Positions 8,903 through 15,436 of a DNA stretch of 64,000 nucleotides are shown one piece after another. The notes under the pieces are model-generated. The model made no database searches. It saw only the letters and a list, made by a program, of their open reading frames with translations, and was not told the DNA's origin. The position numbers and the translations under genes were made by a program. The stretch covers positions 62,001 to 126,000 of the forward strand of contig NZ_FNCC01000016.1 in assembly GCF_900100955.1 (NCBI RefSeq), in the 5' to 3' direction. Source of the stretch: Lentzea fradiae. GTDB taxonomy: Bacteria; Actinomycetota; Actinomycetes; Mycobacteriales; Pseudonocardiaceae. Within the stretch, counting starts at the first letter, position 1, and every line of letters begins with the position of its first letter.

Positions 8903-9393
8903 GCGGGGTCGGCCCACCGCACGCGCACGCGGTTCGTGATGGGGTCGGCGTCGTCGGTGTGCACGAACTCGAGCCACGGTCCCGGTTCGGGCCGCACCGA
9001 CGCGAACCCGTCGCCGCTGCGGACCACCGGGTGCCCGGTCGCCTGCGCGGACGCCAGCGGGTCGCGCGAGTCGACGACGACCGCGGCGATCGCCCCGGTG
9101 TACTCGGGGCGGGGTTCGAGGACGCAGAACTCGTTGCCCTGAGGGTCTCGCAACACCACCCACGGCACGTCGCGCTGCCCGACGTCGGCGTGTTCGGCGC
9201 CGAGCTTGAGCGCACGGCCGACGAGGTCCGCCTGGTGTTCGGCGGAGGTGGAGGCGAGGTCGAGGTGCACCCGGTTTTTCTCGATCTTCGGGGCGTCGCT
9301 CCACACGAACGTCAGCTCGATCTCGTCCCCGGCGAACTCGGTCCAGAACGCCGCCAGCGCGGAGGGATCAGCGGACTCGAACGTGATTTCCAC
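8899..9393 (-). CDS. VOC (glyoxalase-like) family protein
   Basis: Cytosolic protein of 164 residues with two vicinal-oxygen-chelate beta-alpha-beta-beta-beta units of the Glyoxalase_6 type. Visible repeats include NRVHLDLAS and PWLEFVHTDD, and the conserved turn WVVLRDPQGNEFCVLEP. The reaction is unknown; such proteins bind small molecules or metals. The GTG start at 9393 is 23 bp from the divergent GTG of the phosphatase gene. A TACCCT -10 box seven bases upstream suggests a leaderless message. The stop codon lies inside an AT-rich palindrome. Confidence 0.8.
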   Translation of the reverse strand: MEITFESADPSALAAFWTEFAGDEIELTFVWSDAPKIEKNRVHLDLASTSAEHQADLVGRALKLGAEHADVGQRDVPWVVLRDPQGNEFCVLEPRPEYTGAIAAVVVDSRDPLASAQATGHPVVRSGDGFASVRPEPGPWLEFVHTDDADPITNRVRVRWADPA

Positions 9394-9416
9394 CCGTGCG
9401 AGGGTACTGTCTCCGC

Positions 9417-10982
9417 GTGGCGAAGCTGGTGCTCGGACCCTTCCTGAGATATGTCGACAACACGTCCGCGACCGTGTGGGTCGAGACGGACGCCCCGTGC
9501 GAGGTGAAGATCACCGAGCACAGCGCGCGCACGTTCCAGGTGGGCAAGCAGCACTACGCGCTGGTCCGGCTCGAAGGACTCGGCCCCCGCACGGAGTACG
9601 ACGTGCGGCTGGACGGCGAGGTGGTCTGGCCGCCGCCCGGCAGCGACTTTCCGCAGCCCGTCATCCGCACCGGTGAGGTCCGGCGGATCGCCTTCGGCTC
9701 GTGCCGCGCCGCTCCCGGCCAGCCGGTCGGCGACGACGCCCTCGACGCCTACGCGCAGCGGCTCATGAAGACGCCGGAGGAGGAGTGGCCGCAGGCCCTG
9801 CTCCTGCTCGGCGACCAGGTCTACGCGGACGAGCCGACCGACGCGACGAAGGCGTGGCTGCGCGAGCACCGGCAGGGCACGAAGGAGCCCGACGACGAGG
9901 TCGTCCACTTCTCCGAGTACGCCCACCTCTACCACGAGACCTGGGGCGACCCGGAGATCCGCTGGCTGCTGTCCGTCGTGCCGACGTCGATGATCTTCGA
10001 CGACCACGACGTGCGCGACGACTGGAACACCTCCGCGGTGTGGCGCAGGCAGATGGCCGAGAAGCCGTGGTGGCGCGACAGGATCCGCGGCGCCATCGCG
10101 TCCTACTGGGTCTACCAGCACCTCGGCAACCTCGGCCCGGAGGAGCTCGCCAGGGACCCGTTGTACGCCAAGGTGACCGCCCAGGAGACGGACGTCCTGC
10201 CGCTGCTGCTCGAGTTCGCCGAGGAGGCGGACAAGGAGACCGACGGCCGCAAGTCCACCTGGTGGAGCTACCGCCGCGACTTCGGCCGCATCCGGCTGCT
10301 CATGGTCGACACGCGCTCCGGCCGCATCCTCGAGGAGGACAAGCGGCAGATGGTGAGCGACGCCGAGTTCGAGTGGATCGAGCGCAACGCCGAGGGCGAC
10401 TTCGACCACCTGCTGATCGGCTCGTCGCTGCCGTGGCTGATGCCGCACGCGCTCAGCCACCTGCAGTCCATCAACGAGGTCGGCGCCCGCAAGCCCGGCT
10501 GGCAGGGCAAGGCCGCCGAGAAGATCAGGCAGGCCGTCGACCTGGAGCACTGGCCCGCGTTCCGCGAGTCGTTCGACCGGCTGTCCCGGATGATCGAGAA
10601 GGCCGCGAACACCGACACCGCCACGGTGTGCGTGCTCTCCGGCGACGTCCACCACAGCTACGTCGCCGTGGCCGACTTCCCCCGGCCCACCAAGGCGCTG
10701 GTCACGCAGCTCGTGTGCTCGCCCGTCCACAACGAACCGCCGGGGGTGCTCGTCCCCGCCTTCCGGCTGTCGTGGTCGCGCGCGGCCGGCTGGGTGTTCC
10801 GCAAGCTCGCGAACGCCGTGGGAGTGCCGAAGGACCTGATGAGCTGGCGCAAGACCAGTGGCCCGCACTTCGGCAACTCCGTGGCGCTGCTGGACTTCGA
10901 CGGCCACAACGCCCGTTACCGGCTGCTGTCGGCAACGGGCGAGGAGACCGCGTCCGTCCTACTTGGTCGCGAGTCGCAGTAG
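9417..10982 (+). CDS. PhoD-like alkaline phosphatase / metallophosphatase
   Basis: Protein of 521 residues of the PhoD-like metallophosphatase family. An N-terminal fibronectin-like domain (LRYVDNTSATVWVETDA) is followed by the phosphatase core with FGSCR, LLGDQVYAD, FDDHDVRDDW, WWSYRRDFG and the late His motif LSGDVHHSY. These carry the metal ligands. There is no Tat or Sec signal peptide, unlike secreted PhoD, so a cytosolic role is likely. GTG 9417 was chosen because a TACTGT -10 box at 9405-9410 lies seven bases upstream, which implies leaderless translation. The last 24 bases overlap the converging gene. Confidence 0.85.
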   Translation: MAKLVLGPFLRYVDNTSATVWVETDAPCEVKITEHSARTFQVGKQHYALVRLEGLGPRTEYDVRLDGEVVWPPPGSDFPQPVIRTGEVRRIAFGSCRAAPGQPVGDDALDAYAQRLMKTPEEEWPQALLLLGDQVYADEPTDATKAWLREHRQGTKEPDDEVVHFSEYAHLYHETWGDPEIRWLLSVVPTSMIFDDHDVRDDWNTSAVWRRQMAEKPWWRDRIRGAIASYWVYQHLGNLGPEELARDPLYAKVTAQETDVLPLLLEFAEEADKETDGRKSTWWSYRRDFGRIRLLMVDTRSGRILEEDKRQMVSDAEFEWIERNAEGDFDHLLIGSSLPWLMPHALSHLQSINEVGARKPGWQGKAAEKIRQAVDLEHWPAFRESFDRLSRMIEKAANTDTATVCVLSGDVHHSYVAVADFPRPTKALVTQLVCSPVHNEPPGVLVPAFRLSWSRAAGWVFRKLANAVGVPKDLMSWRKTSGPHFGNSVALLDFDGHNARYRLLSATGEETASVLLGRESQ

Positions 10983-11705
10983 CGCCCACAGCTGTGCGAT
11001 CGCGTCGTGGTCACCGACGACCTCGACCATGCGGTCGGGCAGCCGTCCCCACAGCCAGCGGTACATCGTCATCGGGTCCGCCGACACCTGGGCGTCGGCG
11101 CGGTGGGCGTCCTCGGGGTCGACGACGCGCCACGCCGATGCGCCGTGCGGGCCGCAGCGCGTGAGCCACACGTGGTCCTCGACCTGGATGGCGACGAAGC
11201 TGTCCCGCGACCCCCGCACGCCGAGCACGTCGAGCTTGTGCCCCAGCCACAACGTGAGCACCTCGTCGACACCGTCGACGGCGACGTCGTCGTCGACCGC
11301 GCCGACCTCGATGCCCGCCGCACCCTGGATGTCCGTGCGGTGCACCGTCGTCTCGTGCGCGAGGCGTCGCCGCCAGAACCCGTGGTTCTGCTGCTCCGGC
11401 CACCACGTCGCGCACGGTTCGTCCTCGTCGTGCGCGCCGAGTTCGGTGAGCACCGCTTCCGCGCCCGACCGCAGGAAGTCGAGCGCGTTTTCTCCCTCCT
11501 TCGGGTAGTCCTGCCATTCGCCGGCCTCGGGTTCGCGGCCGAGCCTGATCCACTCCAGTGCCCTGCGGTAGCCGCTGCCGACGTGCCGCACGGTTTCGCC
11601 GAGGTTGAGCCCAGGACAGGCGGGCACGCCTTTGTGCGGTGGCTGGCCGATCGCGGACATGGCGAGCAGCTCCGCCTCACGGCGCAAAACGTCGAGAAAG
11701 TTCAC
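10959..11705 (-). CDS. DinB-like maleylpyruvate isomerase N-terminal domain protein
   Basis: Protein of 248 residues of the DinB-like, mycothiol-dependent maleylpyruvate isomerase N-terminal (TIGR03083-like) family. The metal site is seen as His in VRHVGSGYRRALEW plus the LAHETTVHRTD motif (HExxxHRxD). Members probably use mycothiol as thiol cofactor; the reaction here is unknown. The GTG start overlaps the stop of the upstream HEPN gene by 4 bases (GTGA), so the two are translationally coupled and likely share its SOS-controlled promoter. Confidence 0.75.
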   Translation of the reverse strand: MNFLDVLRREAELLAMSAIGQPPHKGVPACPGLNLGETVRHVGSGYRRALEWIRLGREPEAGEWQDYPKEGENALDFLRSGAEAVLTELGAHDEDEPCATWWPEQQNHGFWRRRLAHETTVHRTDIQGAAGIEVGAVDDDVAVDGVDEVLTLWLGHKLDVLGVRGSRDSFVAIQVEDHVWLTRCGPHGASAWRVVDPEDAHRADAQVSADPMTMYRWLWGRLPDRMVEVVGDHDAIAQLWALLRLATK

Positions 11706-12106
11706 CGCTTGGCCTCGTTCATCACGCGGTCGACGAGCGTCACGAACTGATCGGTCTGACGAACCAGGTCGTCGGCCGTGCGCGCGTTGACGTGCCTGGT
11801 GATTCCGGCGAGCACAGCGGCACGGGTGGACGACCACGACGCGAAGAACGTCGCCCACTCGCTCATCTCCGGGGCGATCGACGCGAGCAGCACCCAGGCG
11901 CTGGTCGGCCTCGACCGGCCGCGATGGGGTCGTCCGCGCAACGCGAGCACCGCGGCGGCGGCGCGCAGGGCGGCGAGGTAGGCGGTGGCGAACCGCTCCG
12001 GTGGCTCCGGCGTGCGTTCGGACTCGGCGAGCGAGTCACGTGCCTGCTGCAGCAACGCGAGCGCGGACGCGGGTGGTAACGGGATGGGGAAGTCGATTGC
12101 GGTCAA
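11702..12106 (-). CDS. SAV_6107-type HEPN domain protein, SOS-controlled
   Basis: Small all-helical protein of 134 residues resembling the SAV_6107 HEPN family (ALALLQQARDSLAES, then YLAALRAAAAVLALR). HEPN proteins are often RNases or nucleotide-binding partners, but I see no clear R-x4-6-H motif, so catalysis is uncertain. The TTG start at 12106 is fixed by a strong ribosome binding site (GAGGAGG, 5 bases upstream). Upstream are a 15-bp leader hairpin (12164-12200), a perfect LexA box (12213-12228) and a good promoter (TTGAGG-N18-TACGCT). It forms a coupled operon with the DinB-like gene downstream. Confidence 0.72.
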   Translation of the reverse strand: MTAIDFPIPLPPASALALLQQARDSLAESERTPEPPERFATAYLAALRAAAAVLALRGRPHRGRSRPTSAWVLLASIAPEMSEWATFFASWSSTRAAVLAGITRHVNARTADDLVRQTDQFVTLVDRVMNEAKR

Positions 12107-12163
12107 CTCGGCCTCCTCGTGGCGTCGGTGAACGACGTCTCCGCCGAGGGGAAGCCGGCGGCT

Positions 12164-12200
12164 CTCGGAGGTGGGGTGCTTCCCCCACCCCACCTCCGAG
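12164..12200 (-). promoter_or_regulatory. Long leader hairpin upstream of the HEPN gene
   Basis: Perfect 15-bp stem, CTCGGAGGTGGGGTG (12164-12178) with CACCCCACCTCCGAG (12186-12200), and a 7-nt loop. It lies in the predicted untranslated leader between the LexA box and the TTG start. It could be an attenuator, an RNase site or an mRNA stabiliser. Confidence 0.5.
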
Positions 12201-12212
12201 GCATGGTGCGAC

Positions 12213-12228
12213 TCGAACAAACGTTCGA
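12213..12228 (-). promoter_or_regulatory. LexA (SOS) box upstream of the HEPN operon
   Basis: TCGAACAAACGTTCGA is a perfect match to the actinobacterial SOS box TCGAAC-N4-GTTCGA. It lies just downstream of a candidate minus-strand promoter (TTGAGG at 12267-12262, 18-bp spacer, TACGCT at 12243-12238), where bound LexA would block initiation. Confidence 0.85.
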
Positions 12229-12309
12229 GTCCGCTTCAGCGTAGCGCCCGGCCGGCGGATTCCTCAACCCGCCCCACCACGTGGGGGCCAGTCGTGGTCT
12301 GATGGTGAT

Positions 12310-12798
12310 GTGAGCTCGCTCGAACACCCCGGAATCCGCAAGGTCGCGGACGCCCTGCCCCCGGACACCGCCGCGCGCATCGTGGTGCTGCCGGACGCCG
12401 TGCGGACAGCGGCGGCCGCCGCGGAGGCGGTGGGCGTGCAGGTGGGCGCGATCGCGAACAGCCTCCTCTTCGCCGCGGTGCGCGACGGAGTGGCCACCCC
12501 GCTGCTGGTGCTGACGTCGGGCGCGCACCGCGCGGACACCTCCCTCGTCGCCCGGCTGGTGGGCGCGGACGCGGTCAAACGCGCCGACCCCGAGTTCGTG
12601 CGCGAGCACACGGGCCAGGTGATCGGCGGCGTGTCGCCGGTCGGGCACCCGAAGCCGATCGAGACGGTGGTGGACGAGACCTTGTCCGGTTACGAGGAGA
12701 TCTGGGCGGCAGCGGGCCACCCGCACGCCGTCTACCCGACCACGTTCGCGGACTTGGTGGCGCTGACCGGCGGACGTGTCGCGGCGGTGTCGTCGTGA
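12310..12798 (+). CDS. YbaK/EbsC family aminoacyl-tRNA deacylase
   Basis: Cytosolic protein of 162 residues with the YbaK fold, which hydrolyses mischarged aminoacyl-tRNAs (Cys-tRNA(Pro) type or related). Family motifs are VGVQVGAIANSLLF, the Lys-containing ADAVKRADPEFV, and GQVIGGVSPVGHPKP. Start GTG 12310 (VSSLEHPGIRKV) is preferred. The last 4 bases overlap the start of the GNAT gene (GTGA), so the two are coupled. Which amino acid is edited cannot be told. Confidence 0.82.
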   Translation: MSSLEHPGIRKVADALPPDTAARIVVLPDAVRTAAAAAEAVGVQVGAIANSLLFAAVRDGVATPLLVLTSGAHRADTSLVARLVGADAVKRADPEFVREHTGQVIGGVSPVGHPKPIETVVDETLSGYEEIWAAAGHPHAVYPTTFADLVALTGGRVAAVSS

Positions 12799-13358
12799 CG
12801 GCCTCGCCGCGGCTCGAACGCATCGTCGAGCTGACCGCCGCCCAGCTGAACGCCCGGCTGGGCGAGGCGCTCGCGCTGTACGTGACGGCGATGAACTACC
12901 CGCCCGCCACCGTCGAGCAGCGCGCCCCGATGTGGCTCGCGCACATGATGCGCGAGGACTGGCGGTGCGTCGTCGCGCTGGGAGAGAAGGACGAGCTCGT
13001 CGGCATCGGCTACGGCTACCGCGGCGCGGCCGGCCAGTGGTGGCACGAGCAGGTGCGGCGCGGTCTCATGGCCGTCTCTCCGCCGAGTGTCGTCGAGGAG
13101 TGGCTGGCCGACTACTTCGAGCTGACCGAGCTGCACGTGCTGCCGCGCGCCCAGGGCCGCGGCCTCGGCGAGGAGCTGCTGCGCCGCCTGCTGGAGGACG
13201 TGCCGTCGTCCCGCGTGCTGCTTTCGACGCCGGAAGGTCCGAGCAAGGCGTGGAAGCTCTACCGTCGCGTCGGTTTCGTCGACGTGCTGCGGCACTACCA
13301 GTTCACGGGCGACCCGCGCCCGTTCGCGGTGCTCGGCCGCCGGCTGCCAGTCGACTGA
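12795..13358 (+). CDS. GNAT family N-acetyltransferase
   Basis: Protein of 187 residues with a GNAT fold. The acetyl-CoA loop is visible as LHVLPRAQGRGLGEELLRRL (the R/Q-x-x-G-x-G/A motif), followed by the C-terminal SKAWKLYRRVGFVDV typical of the family. The substrate is unknown. It starts at a GTG overlapping the deacylase stop and is closed by a strong terminator 14 bases after its own stop. Confidence 0.85.
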   Translation: MTASPRLERIVELTAAQLNARLGEALALYVTAMNYPPATVEQRAPMWLAHMMREDWRCVVALGEKDELVGIGYGYRGAAGQWWHEQVRRGLMAVSPPSVVEEWLADYFELTELHVLPRAQGRGLGEELLRRLLEDVPSSRVLLSTPEGPSKAWKLYRRVGFVDVLRHYQFTGDPRPFAVLGRRLPVD

Positions 13359-13371
13359 CCTGGTTCTCCCG

Positions 13372-13404
13372 AGAAGCCCCCGAGTCACGGCTCGGGGGCT
13401 TCTT
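13372..13404 (+). terminator. Rho-independent terminator after the GNAT gene
   Basis: Perfect 13-bp stem, AGAAGCCCCCGAG and CTCGGGGGCTTCT, with a 6-nt loop and a short T-rich tail. Confidence 0.85.
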
Positions 13405-13445
13405 CGTGTCTGTTGCGCTCGTCCCGTCCCGGTCCTACCCTCACC

Positions 13446-13466
13446 AATATGCAATATATTGGATAT
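13446..13466 (+). repeat. AT-rich palindromic element over the gntR start, putative operator
   Basis: Core CAATATATTG at 13452-13461, flanked by ATATG before and GATATGG after. The ATG at 13449 is inside it, and a TACCCT -10 box lies at 13436-13441, so the message is probably leaderless and the element covers the first transcribed bases. This position suggests autoregulation by the GntR protein. The copy before eda shares TATGC-R-ATATAT-Y-GGAT with it. Confidence 0.6.
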
Positions 13467-14084
13467 GGGTCACTGAAGGAGCGGGCGGCGGCCGAGATCC
13501 GATCGGCGATCGTGCGCGGCGACCTGGAGCCGGGAACGGCCATCAAGGACGTCGAACTGGCGGAGAAGCTGGGCCTGTCCCGCACCCCGGTGCGCGAGGC
13601 GCTCGCCACGCTCACCGACGAGGGCCTCGTCGAGACCAAGCCCCACGCGTACACGCGCGTGACGGCGCTGGAAGCCGAACCGGTGCGCGACGCCCTCGTC
13701 GTCGTGCGGCAGATGCACTCCCTCGCCACCGGACTCGTCGTCTACCGCGGTGAGCTGACCGACGACGATCTCGCCGCGATGCGCGCCGCGAACAAGGCGT
13801 TCAAGGAGGCGCTCGACGCCAACGACGCCGTCGCCGCACTGGCCGCCGACGACGAGTTCCACGCCGTGACCGTCCGCCGCTGCGCCAACTTCGCCATCAC
13901 CGCCACCATCGACCGCTTCACCCCGCTGGTGCGCCGCGCCGAGCACAGCCGTTTTTCCTCACCGGCCGCCCGCCACTCCGTGACGCAGCACCAGCAGATC
14001 ATCGAGGCGTGCCGCGAAGGTGACCACCAGCGGGCGAGCGTCCTCGTCGACGAGAACTGGAACACCCTGGAGGACGAACTGTGA
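13449..14084 (+). CDS. GntR family transcriptional regulator, FadR/FCD subfamily
   Basis: DNA-binding regulator of 211 residues. The N-terminal winged helix-turn-helix is at about 8-70 (LKERAAAEIRSAIVRGDLEPG, then LGLSRTPVREAL). The C-terminal FCD ligand domain has metal-type residues in DDEFHAV and TQHQQIIEA. It ends with a 4-base overlap on the ACC deaminase gene, which it most likely controls. Start ATG 13449 lies within an AT-rich palindrome that could be its own operator. The effector is unknown, but ACC or a related amino acid is a reasonable guess. Confidence 0.88.
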   Translation: MQYIGYGSLKERAAAEIRSAIVRGDLEPGTAIKDVELAEKLGLSRTPVREALATLTDEGLVETKPHAYTRVTALEAEPVRDALVVVRQMHSLATGLVVYRGELTDDDLAAMRAANKAFKEALDANDAVAALAADDEFHAVTVRRCANFAITATIDRFTPLVRRAEHSRFSSPAARHSVTQHQQIIEACREGDHQRASVLVDENWNTLEDEL

Positions 14085-15067
14085 ACAGGTTCCCGCTGCT
14101 CTTCGGCCCCTCGCCGGTCCACCGCCTGGACCGCCTCACGACCCACCTCGGCGGCGCCGCGGTCTGGGCGAAGCGCGAGGACTGCAACTCCGGACTCGCC
14201 TACGGCGGCAACAAGACCCGCAAACTCGAGTACCTCGTCGCCGACGCCCTCGCCACCGGCTGCGACACCCTCGTGTCGATCGGCGGGATCCAGTCCAACC
14301 ACACCCGCCAGGTCGCCGCCGCCGCGGCCAGAGCGGGCCTGAAGGCCGTGCTGGTGCAGGAAAGCTGGGTCGACTGGTCCGACACCGGCAGCGACCGGGT
14401 GGGCAACATCCTGCTCAGCCGCATGATGGGAGCCGACATCCGCCTCGTGGACGCCGAGTTCGGCATCGGCGTCAAACCCGCCTGGGAACAGGCGATCGAG
14501 GAGGTCCGCGCCAACGGCGGCAAGCCCTACCCGATCCCGGCAGGAGCCTCCGACCACCCGCTGGGCGGCCTCGGCTTCGCGAACTGGGCCGACGAGGTCC
14601 GCGAGCAGGAGGACCAGCTCGGCGTCTTCTTCGACACGATCATCGTCTGCTCCGTCACCGGCAGCACCCAGGCGGGCATGGTCGCGGGCTTCGCGAACGA
14701 CCCACGCCGCCGCGTCCTGGGCATCGACGCCTCCGCCAAGCCGGACGAGACCCGCGCCCAGGTCATCCGCATCGCCCAGAACACGGCCAAGCTCCGCGAG
14801 GTCGAGGTGTCCGAAGAGGACGTCCTGCTCGACGACCGCTTCCACGCGGGCACCTACGGCATCGCCGACGAGTCCACAGTGGAGGCCATGCGCCTCGGCG
14901 CCAGCCTCGAAGGCATGATCACCGACCCGGTGTACGAGGGAAAGTCCCTGGCGGGCCTCGTCCACCTCGTGTCGTCGGGGGAGATCGACCGCGACTCGAC
15001 CGTCCTCTACGCGCACCTCGGCGGCCAACCGGCGCTCAACGCGTACAGCTCCCTGTTCCCGGCGTAG
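14081..15067 (+). CDS. acdS: 1-aminocyclopropane-1-carboxylate deaminase (PLP enzyme)
   Basis: PLP-dependent fold-II enzyme of 328 residues, the normal length of AcdS, which converts ACC to 2-oxobutyrate and ammonia. The PLP lysine lies in GGNKTRKLEY (Lys51 equivalent). The catalytic Ser region is SIGGIQSNHTRQVA, and the C-terminal active-site segment is YAHLGGQPALNAY. D-cysteine desulfhydrase is the closest alternative and cannot be fully excluded without alignment of the Glu/Leu pair near the C-terminus. The GTG start overlaps the GntR stop (GTGA). Confidence 0.85.
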   Translation: MNRFPLLFGPSPVHRLDRLTTHLGGAAVWAKREDCNSGLAYGGNKTRKLEYLVADALATGCDTLVSIGGIQSNHTRQVAAAAARAGLKAVLVQESWVDWSDTGSDRVGNILLSRMMGADIRLVDAEFGIGVKPAWEQAIEEVRANGGKPYPIPAGASDHPLGGLGFANWADEVREQEDQLGVFFDTIIVCSVTGSTQAGMVAGFANDPRRRVLGIDASAKPDETRAQVIRIAQNTAKLREVEVSEEDVLLDDRFHAGTYGIADESTVEAMRLGASLEGMITDPVYEGKSLAGLVHLVSSGEIDRDSTVLYAHLGGQPALNAYSSLFPA

Positions 15068-15436
15068 CCGCTCGGAGGCGGCTGACTCTCGAGAGCGGAC
15101 CTGACGTCGGCGGTGTGGTCGGGGGAAGCGGCAGAGCCCAGTCGCGAGCAGGGCGGGTGGGGGCAAGCCCGGCGGCGGTGAGGCTGGCTTGCCACCCCTG
15201 AGGGCTTTGCGAGCCTTGGTGATTCCGCCGTACCGCGCGGTGGCTAGGTCTCGCGGTTCTTGCGTCGTGGCTAGGTTTCGCAGTTTCCGCGTGGTGGCCG
15301 GGCCCGCAGTACTCGCGCGGTGGCTGAGTCCTGCAGTTCCCGCGCGCGCAGTACTCGCGCGGCGCTGATGCCCGCGGCTTGCCGTGTTCGCGCACCTGGC
15401 CGAGTACGGCGCTGCGGCCGTCGGGTTACGCACCGG
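15068..15436. repeat. Intergenic region with degenerate 27-bp tandem repeats
   Basis: No gene is seen between the acdS stop and the lhr stop. From about 15235 to 15382 the sequence is four to five imperfect copies of a roughly 27-bp unit (CGCGGTGGCTAGGTCTCGCA followed by GTTC-like bases), for example at 15235, 15262, 15289 and 15315. Copies differ by several substitutions. The left part (15068-15230) holds no recognisable element. Confidence 0.6.

Noticed and set aside
12221..12235. tRNA T-loop-like GTTCGAGTC
   Set aside because: No cloverleaf can be drawn around it; the sequence is the right half of the LexA box.
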